From positions 151,523-215,522 of the forward strand of contig NZ_BBZF01000024.1 in the NCBI RefSeq assembly GCF_020884795.1: a DNA stretch of 64,000 nucleotides, in the 5' to 3' direction. A program made the translations under genes and the position numbers. The notes under the pieces are model-generated. The model did no database searches. It had not been told where the DNA came from and saw nothing but the letters and a program-made list of their open reading frames with translations. This document shows, piece after piece, positions 32,371 to 40,614 of this stretch. The DNA is from Micromonospora okii (GTDB lineage: Bacteria; Actinomycetota; Actinomycetes; Mycobacteriales; Micromonosporaceae). Within the stretch, counting starts at the first letter, position 1, and each line of letters begins with the position of its first letter.

Positions 32371-33650
32371 GCGGCGTGCGACGGCCCGACAACCGACACG
32401 CCACCTCCGGGCGTTCCACAAGCATGACGACGGACGAGCTGGAGCGCGCCGTCCGGGAGACCTTCGCCCGGCAGGTCGCCATGCCCCGGCCGTTCGCCGC
32501 CGACCCGGCCGGCCTGGCCATCCGTCGGGCCGTCCGGGCGCGCCGCCGCCGCGCCCTCGCCGGCACGGCCCTCGCCGGGCTGGCCACCGTGCTGGCCGGC
32601 GCCGGTGTGACGCAGCTCGCCGGGCAGGCGGGGCACCACACCACGCCGACCGTGGTGCTCGGCGACCCGCGCGGCTCCTCCGCCCGGCCGGCCCCCGAGC
32701 CGGTGCCGAGCCCGCCGTCGGCCCCCGATCGGGTGCCGGACGGCGTCACGGTCGACCTGGTCCTCGGCGGTGCCCTGCACCCCACCGGGGCTGCGGCCAT
32801 TCCCCTCGGGCTGGTCGCGGCCGACCGGGCCCAGCGTCTGCCCGACCGGGCCGGCTGGCTGGTCGTGGGCGAGCCCACGGTGGCGGGGCGGGCCCTGCTC
32901 GCCGTACGTCCGGGCGGCTCCACCCGGGTGCTGCTCGCGGGCGCCGAGGCGATCGCCGTGGCCCCCGCCGGTGACCGGGTCGCCTGGCGCGCCGGCGACC
33001 GCCTCTCCGTCGCCGGGATCGTCGGCGACCAGATCGTCGCGGTCACCAGCACGCCGGCCCCGGGCGCGGCCGTGCCGGCCGGCTTCGCCGGGGACGCCGT
33101 CCTGGTGCGCCGGGAGCCGGGAGGTCCCGGGTACGCGCTCTGGCGGCCCGCCACGGGTGTCCTCCCCGTCGACCCCTGGCGCGACGTCCTCGCCGTCCAC
33201 GGGGCGCTGCCGGACGGTCGGCTGGTCGGCCTGGTCGACGCCGGTACGCCCCGACGACCCTGCCTGGCGCTGCTCGACCCCGCCCGGGGGCTGACGCCCA
33301 CCCGTACCGCCTGCGGGCCCGCCCTTGACAGCGACGGGGCCGGCGGGGTCTCCGGCGACGGCCACTGGCTGCTGCTCAACGGCCGTAGAGCGGCGTCGGG
33401 CGCCACCGGGGCGCTCCTGGTCGACCTGACCACCCTCGCCGGGACGCCGGTGGCCCGGCCCGCCGGCCCCGCGCTGACCGGCGCGGTGTCCTGGACGCCG
33501 GCGGGGACCGCCTGGTACGTCGACGCGCGGGACCGGCTGGTCTCGTTCTCCGTCGACCGGGTGCTCGCCGGGAACCGGGCCGCCGAGCCGGTGGCCGGAG
33601 TCGAGGCGGCCGGGCGGCGGCCGGTGGTCGTCACCGACCCGGCCCGGTGA
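32367..33650 (+). CDS. Membrane protein coupled to ECF sigma factor, putative anti-sigma
   Basis: A 427-residue product. After a cytosolic N-terminal part (MTTDELERAVRETFARQVA) comes one membrane helix (ALAGTALAGLATVLAGAGV). A long extracytoplasmic region with WD40/TolB-like strands (VAPAGDRVAWRAGDRLSVAG, SGDGHWLLLNGRR) follows. The GTGA overlap with the sigma gene and the type-I membrane topology fit an anti-sigma or sensor partner. No zinc-finger anti-sigma motif (HxxxCxxC) is visible. ATG 32424 is an alternative start. Confidence 0.72.
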   Translation: MSGVRRPDNRHATSGRSTSMTTDELERAVRETFARQVAMPRPFAADPAGLAIRRAVRARRRRALAGTALAGLATVLAGAGVTQLAGQAGHHTTPTVVLGDPRGSSARPAPEPVPSPPSAPDRVPDGVTVDLVLGGALHPTGAAAIPLGLVAADRAQRLPDRAGWLVVGEPTVAGRALLAVRPGGSTRVLLAGAEAIAVAPAGDRVAWRAGDRLSVAGIVGDQIVAVTSTPAPGAAVPAGFAGDAVLVRREPGGPGYALWRPATGVLPVDPWRDVLAVHGALPDGRLVGLVDAGTPRRPCLALLDPARGLTPTRTACGPALDSDGAGGVSGDGHWLLLNGRRAASGATGALLVDLTTLAGTPVARPAGPALTGAVSWTPAGTAWYVDARDRLVSFSVDRVLAGNRAAEPVAGVEAAGRRPVVVTDPAR

Positions 33651-33750
33651 TCCCCGCCGCGAGCCGCCACAGCCCTGCCCCGTCTGGCGGACGGCCGGCG
33701 ACAGCCCGCGCGTGGCGGACGGCCGGCGGCGGGCCGCGCGTGGCGGCGGG

Positions 33751-33765
33751 TAGCTTCGGACGATG
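33751..33765 (+). promoter_or_regulatory. Leaderless promoter of PHP gene
   Basis: TAGCTT, six bases, ATG 33763. Confidence 0.6.
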
Positions 33766-34644
33766 ACCCCGTGCCCCGTGACCGCCGACGCCCGCATCGA
33801 CCTGCACGCCCACTCGACGGCCAGCGACGGCACCCTCACCCCGGCGGAGCTGGTCCGGGCCGCGGCCGACGCCGGGCTGGACGTGCTGGCCATCACCGAC
33901 CACGACAGCACCGCCGGCTGGGCGCCCGCCGTGGCGGCGCTGCCCCCGGGGCTCACCCTGGTCCGGGGCGCGGAGATCTCCTGCCGTTGGTACGACGCGC
34001 AGCCGCCGGTGGCGCTGCACCTGCTCGCGTACCTCTTCGACCCCGAGGAGCCGGAGCTTTCGGCGGAGCTGGCCCGGGTGCGGGCGGCCCGCGAGGTGCG
34101 CGGGGAGCGGATCGTCGAGCTGCTGCGCGCCGACGGGGTCGACCTGAGCTGGCCGGAGATCCTCGCTGCGGCGGCCGGGGGGACGGTCGGCCGGCCGCAC
34201 ATCGCCCAGGCGCTGATCCGGGCCGGGCTGGTGGCCACCACCACCGAGGCGTTCGGGCCGGACTGGCTGGGCCAGCGGTACCGGCTGCCCAAGGCCGACA
34301 TCGACGTGTTCCGGGCGGTCCGGCTGGTCCGGGCGGCCGGCGGCGTGCCCGTCTTCGCCCACCCGAGGGCCAGCCGCCGGGGTCCGATCGTGCCCGACGA
34401 GCTGATCGTCGAGCTGGCGGCGGCCGGGCTGGCCGGGCTGGAGGCCGACCACGAGGACCACTCCCCGGCCGAGCGGGAGCACGTGCGGGCCCTCGCCGCC
34501 CGGCTGGGTCTCTTCGTCACCGGCTCGTCTGACTTCCACGGCACCCACAAGACCGTCCGGCTGGGCGCGTTCACCACCGCCCCGGAGGCGTACGCGCGGA
34601 TCGTCGCCGAGGCCGGCGGGGTGACCCCGGTCGCTTCGACCTGA
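33763..34644 (+). CDS. PHP-domain phosphoesterase (RNase AM/YciV-like)
   Basis: The 293-residue metallo-phosphoesterase has the PHP metal-ligand motifs DLHAHSTASDGT, ITDHDSTAG, GAEIS, GRPHIAQAL, FAHPR and GSSDFHG in order. This organisation matches the TrpH/YciV group, which hydrolyses 3',5'-nucleoside bisphosphates and RNA 5' ends. It is cytosolic. No ribosome site is seen, in line with a leaderless message. Confidence 0.9.
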   Translation: MTPCPVTADARIDLHAHSTASDGTLTPAELVRAAADAGLDVLAITDHDSTAGWAPAVAALPPGLTLVRGAEISCRWYDAQPPVALHLLAYLFDPEEPELSAELARVRAAREVRGERIVELLRADGVDLSWPEILAAAAGGTVGRPHIAQALIRAGLVATTTEAFGPDWLGQRYRLPKADIDVFRAVRLVRAAGGVPVFAHPRASRRGPIVPDELIVELAAAGLAGLEADHEDHSPAEREHVRALAARLGLFVTGSSDFHGTHKTVRLGAFTTAPEAYARIVAEAGGVTPVAST

Positions 34645-34663
34645 TCGTCTCCGCCCGCGCGGC

Positions 34664-34678
34664 TACCGTGTCCGGGTG
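34664..34678 (+). promoter_or_regulatory. Leaderless promoter of marC-like gene
   Basis: TACCGT (34664-34669), six bases, GTG 34676. Confidence 0.55.
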
Positions 34679-35290
34679 GATCTCAAGCTCTTTGTCGAGG
34701 TCTTCGTGACCCTGCTGGTCATCGTCGACCCGCCGGGCATGATGCCGATCTTCCTCGCGCTGACCGGACCGCTGCCGGCCCGCGACCGCAACCGCGCCGC
34801 CTGGCAGGCGGTGGCGCTGGCGCTCGGGGTGATCGTGATCTTCGCGGTGGCCGGGCAGACCCTGCTCGACTACCTGCACGTGGACCTGCCGGCGCTCCAG
34901 GCCGCCGGCGGGCTGCTGCTGGTGCTCGTCGCCCTGGAGCTGCTGACCGGCAAGGCCGACGACCCCGCCCAGCAGGCCACCTCCAACATCGCCCTGGTGC
35001 CGCTGGGCACCCCGCTGCTGGCCGGCCCGGGCGCGATCGTGGCCACCATGCTCTTCGTCCAGCAGGCCGACCGGGCCGTCGACTACGGGGCGATCGCGGC
35101 GGCCATCCTGGCGGTGATGCTCACCGTCTGGATCGTGCTGCGCTTCTCCGGCGGGATCGTCAAGATCCTGCGTCCCGGCGGGATCGAGGTGCTCACCCGC
35201 ATCGCCGGCCTGCTGCTCGCCGCCATCGCGGTGCAGCTCATTGCCGACGCCATCGCCGCCTTCGTGACGCAGTACATCGACATGGCCTGA
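34676..35290 (+). CDS. MarC-family integral membrane protein
   Basis: A 204-residue protein with six membrane helices: LFVEVFVTLLVIVDPPGMMPIF with the conserved VDPPG, then ALALGVIVIFAVAGQ, and LGTPLLAGPGAIVATMLF with the conserved PLLAGPGA. It belongs to the MarC/UPF0056 family, whose transport role is not settled. It starts 32 bases after the PHP gene but has its own promoter. Confidence 0.9.
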   Translation: MDLKLFVEVFVTLLVIVDPPGMMPIFLALTGPLPARDRNRAAWQAVALALGVIVIFAVAGQTLLDYLHVDLPALQAAGGLLLVLVALELLTGKADDPAQQATSNIALVPLGTPLLAGPGAIVATMLFVQQADRAVDYGAIAAAILAVMLTVWIVLRFSGGIVKILRPGGIEVLTRIAGLLLAAIAVQLIADAIAAFVTQYIDMA

Positions 35291-35342
35291 GCGGGCCCCG
35301 CCCCGCCGACCGCTGTCGTACACGGGTGGCAGGATCAGTCGG

Positions 35343-36320
35343 GTGCGACCAGCCTCCTCCTCCGGGCCTTCCTCCGGGCGCGGCCGATCCGCCGAGCAAG
35401 GCCGATCCGCCGAGCAAGGCCGATCCGTCGGGCGCGGCCGGCCCCCGCGCGCCCGCGCCGGCCAGCCCGAGCAGCTCGGCTTCGACGGCATGCCGCAGCG
35501 GCTGTTCGTCTGCACCCCCAGCAAGCTCGGCGCGTACGCGGACTGCCCCCGTCGCTACCGCTACTCCTACGTCGACCGGCCGACGCCGCCGAAGGGCCCG
35601 CCGTGGGCCCACAACTCGCTCGGCGCCAGCGTCCACAACGCGCTGAAGAACTGGTACGCGCTGCCCGCCGACCGCCGTCGCCCCGAGGCTCTGGCCCGGC
35701 TACTCAAGGGCACCTGGGTGCGCGAGGGGTACCGCGACGACGAGCAGGAGCGCGACGCCTACGGGCGGGCACTGGCCTGGCTGGAGTCCTACGTCGGCAC
35801 GCTGGAGCCAGAGGCCGAGCCGGTCGGCGTCGAGCGGGTGGTGGCGGTCAAGACGGCGGTGCTGGCCTTCAACGGCCGCGCCGACCGGATCGACTCCCGC
35901 CCCGGCGCGTCCGGCCCCGAGCTGGTCATCGTGGACTACAAGACCGGCCGCACCGGACTGGGCGCCGACGACGCGCGCGGCTCGCAGGCGCTGGCCCTCT
36001 ACGCGTACGCCGCCGAGCGGGTGTTCCGCCGGCCGTGCCGTCGGGTGGAGCTGCACCACCTGCCCACCGGCACGGTCGCCGCGCACGAGCACACCGCCGA
36101 GTCGCTGGCCCGGCAGGTCACCCGCGCGGAGGAGACCGCCCGGGACATCATGGCCGCCGAGCAGGCCGTCGCCGACGGCGTCGACCCCGACGAGGCGTTC
36201 CCGACCACCGCCGGGCCGCGCTGCGGCTGGTGCGACTACCGCCGCACCTGCCCCACCGGCGCGCAGGTGCCGGGCAAGGAGCCGTGGGCGGCGATGGACC
36301 GCCGCCCCGCCGAGGGCTGA
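35343..36320 (+). CDS. RecB-like PD-(D/E)XK nuclease with Fe-S cluster
   Basis: A 325-residue Cas4/AddB-type nuclease. FVCTPSKLGAYADCPRRYRYSYV opens the core, FNGRADRIDSRPG and ELVIVDYKTGR carry the D...D-x-K catalytic residues, and a C-terminal CGWCDYRRTCP with the earlier Cys makes a four-Cys Fe-S site. Before the core lies a non-conserved stretch with GRSAEQ repeated. GTG 35343 is preceded by CAGGAT and seven bases. A role in DNA end processing or repair is likely. A tandem array begins at its stop codon. Confidence 0.88.
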   Translation: MRPASSSGPSSGRGRSAEQGRSAEQGRSVGRGRPPRARAGQPEQLGFDGMPQRLFVCTPSKLGAYADCPRRYRYSYVDRPTPPKGPPWAHNSLGASVHNALKNWYALPADRRRPEALARLLKGTWVREGYRDDEQERDAYGRALAWLESYVGTLEPEAEPVGVERVVAVKTAVLAFNGRADRIDSRPGASGPELVIVDYKTGRTGLGADDARGSQALALYAYAAERVFRRPCRRVELHHLPTGTVAAHEHTAESLARQVTRAEETARDIMAAEQAVADGVDPDEAFPTTAGPRCGWCDYRRTCPTGAQVPGKEPWAAMDRRPAEG

Positions 36321-36450
36321 CCCGAGCTGGGCGGGGCCGGTGGCGAGCCGCGCCTGGGCTGAACCGAGGGCTGGGCGGGGCCGGTGGCGAGCCGCGCCTG
36401 GGCTGAACCGAGGGCTGGGCGGGGTCGGCGGCGAGCCGCGCCAGGGCTGG
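36314..36450 (+). repeat. Tandem array of ~44-bp units
   Basis: Three units of 42-44 bases beginning GGGCTGAACCGAGGGCTG and ending GGCGAGCCGCGCCT start at 36314, 36356 and 36400, with a partial fourth at 36444. The TGA stop of the nuclease gene (36318-36320) is inside the first unit. Confidence 0.8.
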
Positions 36451-36458
36451 CCCGGGGT

Positions 36459-37325
36459 CTAGGCGGGGTCGGCCAGGCCGGCGGCGAGGCGCGCCGCCCG
36501 GGCCTTCGCGGCCTGCTGGAGCGGGCCCTCCCGCCAGCGGCGCGGCAGGGCCGCCAGGCCGAGCCGCAGGGCGCGGACGGTCACGTCGGCCGACAGTTCG
36601 GTGGTCGGCAGCCCCAGCCCGCCGTACATCCGCCGGGCCCAGGGTGGCAGCAGCGCGAACGCGGTGCCGGCGACGCCGAGGTAGGCCAGGCGGGGCGGGC
36701 CGAGGTTGACGCCGATGCGGGCCGGGAGGCTGAGCTTCCACGGCAGGGGCGGCGCGGCGAGGAAGAGAGCCGTCTCCGCGGCCTGCCGGGTGATCCGCAG
36801 CTCCGGCCGGATGCGCCGGTAGTACTCCGCCACCTCGGCCGCCGTGCCCGGCACGTCGGCCGGGTCCAGCCCGACCAGGGCCGCCGCCCGGCGCTGCTCG
36901 GTGTAGTAGCCGTCGACCTCGGCGTCGGTCAGCGGGAGGCCGGCCCGGCGGGCGGTGCCGAGGAAGGACTCCACCTCGGTGACGTGCACCCAGCGCAGCA
37001 GCTCCGGGTCGTCGATGCGGAACTCCTCCCCGGTGAACGGGTCGGTGGCCCGCAGCCGGCCGTGCAGCCGGCGCAGCCGCGCCCCGGCGGCCTCCGCCTC
37101 GGCGGTGGTGCCGTAGATGACGGTGGCGACGTAGGTGGAGGTGCGTACGAGCCGGCCCCACGCGTCCGTGCGGTAGCTGCTGTTCCGCGCCACCCCGGCC
37201 ATGGCCCGGGGGTGCAGCGCCTGGAGGTAGAGCGAGCGCAGGCCCGCGACGATCAGGATCGGCTCCTCGTGCACCTTCCACGTCACCGATCCGGGACCGA
37301 ACAGGCCGAGGTCATCGGAGTCCAC
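36459..37325 (-). CDS. MpaB-family (DUF2236) oxygenase-like protein
   Basis: The 288-residue protein has the family signature LHPRAMAGVARNSSYRTDAWGRLVRTSTYV, then LRWVHVTEVESFL and EYYRRIRPELRITRQA, with the His residues that bind heme in latex-clearing-protein relatives. Substrate is unknown. The GTG follows CACCCT by seven bases, a weaker leaderless promoter. Confidence 0.85.
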   Translation of the reverse strand: MDSDDLGLFGPGSVTWKVHEEPILIVAGLRSLYLQALHPRAMAGVARNSSYRTDAWGRLVRTSTYVATVIYGTTAEAEAAGARLRRLHGRLRATDPFTGEEFRIDDPELLRWVHVTEVESFLGTARRAGLPLTDAEVDGYYTEQRRAAALVGLDPADVPGTAAEVAEYYRRIRPELRITRQAAETALFLAAPPLPWKLSLPARIGVNLGPPRLAYLGVAGTAFALLPPWARRMYGGLGLPTTELSADVTVRALRLGLAALPRRWREGPLQQAAKARAARLAAGLADPA

Positions 37326-37397
37326 CCGACCAAGGGTGCCACGCCGGTCCGGACGGGCCGGAAGTCGCCGGGGCGGGAGCGGACGTGGCCGGGCGGG

Positions 37398-37835
37398 TCA
37401 GACGTCGGCGGTGCGGCGTCGCTGGCAGGTCGGGCAGAGGCCCCAGAAGGTCACCTCGGCCTCGTCCACCTCGAAGCCGTGGGCGGTGTTCGGGTCGAGG
37501 CAGGGCGCCGCGCCCACCGCGCAGTCGATGTCGGCGATCTCACCGCAGCCCCGGCAGACCACGTGGTGGTGGTTGTCGCCGGCCCGGGCCTCGTACCGGG
37601 CGGGGCTGCCGGCCGGCTCGAGCCGGCGGGAGAGCCCGGCGCGGGACAGCGCGCCGAGGACGTCGTAGACGGCCTGGGTGGAGACGGAGTCGAGGCGCTT
37701 GCGCACCCGGCGGGTGATCTCGTCCACCTCCAGGTGGCCGCCCTCGGCGAGGACGCCAAGCACGGCGAGGCGCGGTCGGGTGACCCGCAGGCCCCTCGAC
37801 CGGAGCAGTTCCTCACCACCGGGCACGCGTCCCAT
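37398..37835 (-). CDS. Fur-family metalloregulator (FurA/CatR-like)
   Basis: A 145-residue Fur regulator with an N-terminal winged helix (LLRSRGLRVTRPRLAVLGVL, VSTQAVYDVLGAL), the metal site GDNHHHVVCRGCGE and a C-terminal structural zinc pair CPTC. Actinobacterial FurA members repress katG in response to peroxide or iron, but no catalase gene is adjacent. ATG 37835 is used; an upstream TTG is in frame. The next gene, 72 bases away, is in the same direction. Confidence 0.88.
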   Translation of the reverse strand: MGRVPGGEELLRSRGLRVTRPRLAVLGVLAEGGHLEVDEITRRVRKRLDSVSTQAVYDVLGALSRAGLSRRLEPAGSPARYEARAGDNHHHVVCRGCGEIADIDCAVGAAPCLDPNTAHGFEVDEAEVTFWGLCPTCQRRRTADV

Positions 37836-38071
37836 GACAGCACGGCCCCCAGCAGGGGACAAGCGAGCTGGGCGCGGGGGTGGCCCGCGCCACAGCCCGA
37901 CCGACCCGAAGGCGGTCGCCGCCGCGTAGCGAAACGACCGCAGATTGTTGCCGGAACGCTGAACCGGACCCGACCAGCGCGCGTGTACCCGGTCGTCAGA
38001 ACCGTCGTTGGGGGCCGCGTCGTCGTACGCCGGCCCGCCGCGACGGACCGCGTCCGCCGCCGGAGGTGACG

Positions 38072-38551
38072 GTGTTGAGGGATGTCAACGGGCTGCCCAC
38101 CCACGTCCTGGTTATCCACGCGACAGTGGTGTTCGTGCCGTTGCTGGCGCTGCTCGCCGCCGCCTACGGGCTGGTGCCGAAGTGGCGTGCCCGGCTGGGT
38201 TGGGCGGTGACGATCCTCGCGGTACTCACCCCGATCGTCACGGTGGTGTCGACCGTATCCGGCAAGGCGCTGCAGGAGACGTTCCAGGAGAAGGGCTTCG
38301 ACCCGTCCCTGCTCGCCCAGATCAGCGCGCACGCCGACTACGGGGGGAGGCTGCTCTGGTTCACCCTCGGCCTGGCGGTCGCGACCATCCTCCTGCTGCT
38401 GGTCACCCGTGGCGACCGGGTCTCCCGCCTGCCGTCCTGGGTGCCCCTGCTGCTGACTGTGGTGGTGATCGCGCTCGGCGCGGCCGCGCTGGTCTACGTC
38501 TACCTGACCGGCGACTCCGGCGCCGAGGCGGCCTGGGGCCAGATCCTCTGA
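38072..38551 (+). CDS. DUF2231 membrane protein
   Basis: About 159 residues with four membrane helices: VLVIHATVVFVPLLALLAA, LGWAVTILAVLTPIVTVV, LLWFTLGLAVATILLLLV and PLLLTVVVIALGAAALVYVY. The NGLPTHVLVIHA start with a membrane His is characteristic of DUF2231, possibly heme-binding. A GGAGG precedes both GTG 38072 and TTG 38075, so the start is uncertain by one codon. Confidence 0.8.
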   Translation: MLRDVNGLPTHVLVIHATVVFVPLLALLAAAYGLVPKWRARLGWAVTILAVLTPIVTVVSTVSGKALQETFQEKGFDPSLLAQISAHADYGGRLLWFTLGLAVATILLLLVTRGDRVSRLPSWVPLLLTVVVIALGAAALVYVYLTGDSGAEAAWGQIL

Positions 38552-38646
38552 CCGGCTGGCACCCGCGCCTGTCATGCCGCCCGGCACCCGCGCCTGCCGC
38601 GTCGGCCGGTGCCCGCGCCCGTCACGTCGGCCGAGGCCCGGGGCCC

Positions 38647-38988
38647 TCAGAAGATCGCGCGGGAGCAGAGCAGGCAGACCAGGGCGACCAGCACCACGGC
38701 GACGACCCCGCCGACGCCCCAGGTGACCCGCTGCGCCCGCTGCTCCGCCGCGTCCAGCTCGGCCATGTCCTGCGGCGGGAGGCGTCGGGGCGGGGCCGGT
38801 TGCACGTGCACCGGGGGCCGCCAGCCGGGCAGCGGGGGCGTGCCGGCCGGCGGCCCGCCGTACCCGGCGGCCGGGCCGCCGGTGCCGCCCGGCGGCACCG
38901 GTCCGGCCGGCGCGCCGCCGGTGCCGGCGTGCTCCGGCGGACGGCGCCAGTAGTCGTCCTCGGGCCGGTCACCGCTGGGCGTCGTCAC
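38647..38988 (-). CDS. Hypothetical membrane protein, Pro/Gly-rich
   Basis: The 113-residue product has a Gly/Pro-rich cytosolic half, then an amphipathic segment (QDMAELDAAEQRAQRV) and one C-terminal helix GVGGVVAVVLVALVCLLCS. It is not a recognised family. TAGCGT lies eight bases before the GTG, and the divergent promoter of the 58-residue gene begins about 50 bases away. Confidence 0.7.
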   Translation of the reverse strand: MTTPSGDRPEDDYWRRPPEHAGTGGAPAGPVPPGGTGGPAAGYGGPPAGTPPLPGWRPPVHVQPAPPRRLPPQDMAELDAAEQRAQRVTWGVGGVVAVVLVALVCLLCSRAIF

Positions 38989-39065
38989 GCCGTCCGACGC
39001 TACCAACACCGCAGGCGCGTGGCCGGCCGGACGCGGGCCGGGCCCGGGTAGTCTTGCCGCTCGTG
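38989..39065. promoter_or_regulatory. Divergent pair of leaderless promoters
   Basis: On the minus strand TAGCGT (38997-39002) lies eight bases before GTG 38988. On the plus strand TAGTCT (39049-39054) lies eight bases before GTG 39063. The two boxes are 46 bases apart and could share regulation. Confidence 0.6.
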
Positions 39066-39239
39066 AGCATCGACCCGGGGACGCAGGCACGCGGCGACGA
39101 CGACCGCGCCGTCGACCTGAGCGAGGACTTCGTGGTGCTGCCCGAGCAGACCTCCGACGACACCGACCGGGGTTGGGGCGAGTCGTCCGGCGGCAACGAC
39201 GACTGGCTGCTCGCCGAGCGCCCCCCGCACTGGGGCTGA
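39063..39239 (+). CDS. Conserved 58-residue acidic protein
   Basis: The product contains VVLPEQTSDDTDRGWGE and ends NDDWLLAERPPHWG. I recall this C-terminal pattern (DDTDRGWGE...ERPPHW) in short hypothetical proteins of many actinobacteria, so it is a real gene of unknown function. It is very acidic and without membrane segments. A strong hairpin repeat follows at 39277. Confidence 0.75.
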   Translation: MSIDPGTQARGDDDRAVDLSEDFVVLPEQTSDDTDRGWGESSGGNDDWLLAERPPHWG

Positions 39240-39276
39240 CCGCCCCGCCGGGCCGCCCTCGGTCGGCAGACAAGGT

Positions 39277-39331
39277 GATCAAGAGGTTTGCGTCGGGAAA
39301 CCAGCCGGACCCCGACGCAAACCTCTTGATC
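39277..39331. repeat. Perfect 21-bp inverted repeat, family of GATCAAGAGGTTTGCGTC
   Basis: The arms 39277-39297 and 39311-39331 are perfect complements around a 13-base loop. They begin GATCAAGAGGTTTGCGTC. A second, slightly diverged member is at 58042-58099. It follows the 58-residue gene by 37 bases and lies before a convergent gene, so terminator function is plausible. Confidence 0.8.
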
Positions 39332-39395
39332 GGCTCCGCGCAGGGCCTCGGCTCCGCGCAGGGCCGAAGGCCCTGCGCAGGCCGCCTGCGCGGCA
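39332..39395. repeat. Direct and inverted GGCTCCGCGCAGGGCC repeats
   Basis: GGCTCCGCGCAGGGCC occurs twice in a row (39331 and 39349 regions) and is followed by GGCCCTGCGCAGGCC, giving a second hairpin next to the 21-bp palindrome. Confidence 0.55.
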
Positions 39396-39425
39396 GGGCG
39401 GGTGGCGGTTCGGTGCCGGGGTGGG

Positions 39426-39986
39426 TCAGTTGCGGATCATGATGGCGAAGCGGGTGTTGTCCGGGAGGGTGACGGCCTTGCGTGCCTGGGGCGGGGACAG
39501 CGCCAGGTAGAGGGCCGAGGAGCCGTCCGTCGCGTCGGCCCCGATGACGTCGAGCACCAGCGCGCCGGGGGCCACCAAACCCGCCCCGCCGGGCGGGCCG
39601 CCGGCCGGCACCGCGAGCAGGTCGACCCGGGCGCCGGGGCGGACCACCGCGAGGGCGGCGGGCTCGGCCAGTCGGATCGGGACGCCGACCGCCCCGTCGG
39701 GCAGCGGCAGCGCGGACGGCGGTGCCCCGGGGCCGGGAGGGGACGCCCGCCCGTGGGAGGCGGACGTGCCGGACGGCGCGGTGCCGGAGCCGGTAGGCGG
39801 GCCGCCCGGAGGTCGCGTTGCGGCCGAGCCGGGTGACGCTGCCGGTGGCGGTGGGCAGCCAGGCGGGGCGTGCAGGACGGCGGCGGCGAGGCCGAGCAGG
39901 GCGGCGACCAGCGCGGCGCGCAGCAGGGCCGACCGCCCGGGGAGCCGGGGCCGCCGTACCGGACGTAGTGACCCGGTGTCCGCCAC
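39426..39986 (-). CDS. SAF-domain (CpaB/FlgA-like) membrane-anchored protein
   Basis: A 186-residue protein with a basic cytosolic start, one membrane helix (ALLRAALVAALLGLAAAVL), a Pro/Ser/Gly-rich spacer and a C-terminal SAF/RcpC-like beta region (VPIRLAEPAALAVVRPGARVDLLAVPAG). SAF proteins of this kind occur with pilus assembly systems, none of which is present here. GGGAGG precedes the GTG. Confidence 0.72.
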   Translation of the reverse strand: MADTGSLRPVRRPRLPGRSALLRAALVAALLGLAAAVLHAPPGCPPPPAASPGSAATRPPGGPPTGSGTAPSGTSASHGRASPPGPGAPPSALPLPDGAVGVPIRLAEPAALAVVRPGARVDLLAVPAGGPPGGAGLVAPGALVLDVIGADATDGSSALYLALSPPQARKAVTLPDNTRFAIMIRN

Positions 39987-40185
39987 GGAGCCCTCCCGCC
40001 CCGCCCCGGCGAGTGTCGGGGCGTCCGCCTTCGTCCCCGCGCCGCGACGGCGTCGGGAGCAGCAGGCTAGCCGGGAAGCAGTCGGCCCCGCCCGCGTCGG
40101 GGCGGGGCCTGTGGACAACGGAGCCGGCTGTGGACGACCCCCACCGGGCCCGATGATCTGCTAAGGGCGCGGAGCCGGTGGCCGG

Positions 40186-40575
40186 TCAGGAAGCGCCGGA
40201 GCCGGTGGCGGCCGACGCCTTCGCTGAGCCGCCCGAGGACGACGACCCCGACGACGAGCCGGACGACCCGGACGAGGACCCGTTGGACGACGAACCCGAG
40301 GACGCGCCCGCCGACCCGCTCGACGAGCCGGAGTCGCCACCGGAGGACGACTCGGACTTCGCCGGCTTGCCCGTGCCGTTCTTGGCCGGGTCCGAGCCGG
40401 AGCGGGAGTCGGTGCGGTAGAAGCCCGAGCCCTTGAAGACGATGCCGACCGAGTTGAAGACCTTGCGCAGCCGCCCCTCACACGCCGGGCACTCGGTCAG
40501 CGGCTCGGCTGAGAAGGACTGCACCGCCTCGAGCTGGTGGCCGCACGCGGTGCAGGCGTACTGGTACGTGGGCAC
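40186..40575 (-). CDS. Ruc/FmdB-like zinc-ribbon protein with Ser-rich tail
   Basis: The 129-residue protein starts PTYQYACTACGHQLEAVQSF and has a second CxxC in ECPACEGRLRKVF, forming a zinc ribbon. About 70 residues of Ser/Gly-rich, presumably disordered sequence follow. Position next to the FTHF cyclo-ligase and this build match M. tuberculosis Rv0991c, reported as Ruc, a redox-regulated chaperone activated when its cysteines are oxidised. GGAGGAG precedes the GTG. Chaperone function here is inferred from that match. Confidence 0.8.
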   Translation of the reverse strand: MPTYQYACTACGHQLEAVQSFSAEPLTECPACEGRLRKVFNSVGIVFKGSGFYRTDSRSGSDPAKNGTGKPAKSESSSGGDSGSSSGSAGASSGSSSNGSSSGSSGSSSGSSSSGGSAKASAATGSGAS

Positions 40576-40614
40576 GTTCTCCTCCGGATCTGGCACGGCC
40601 GGTTGGCACTCGAC

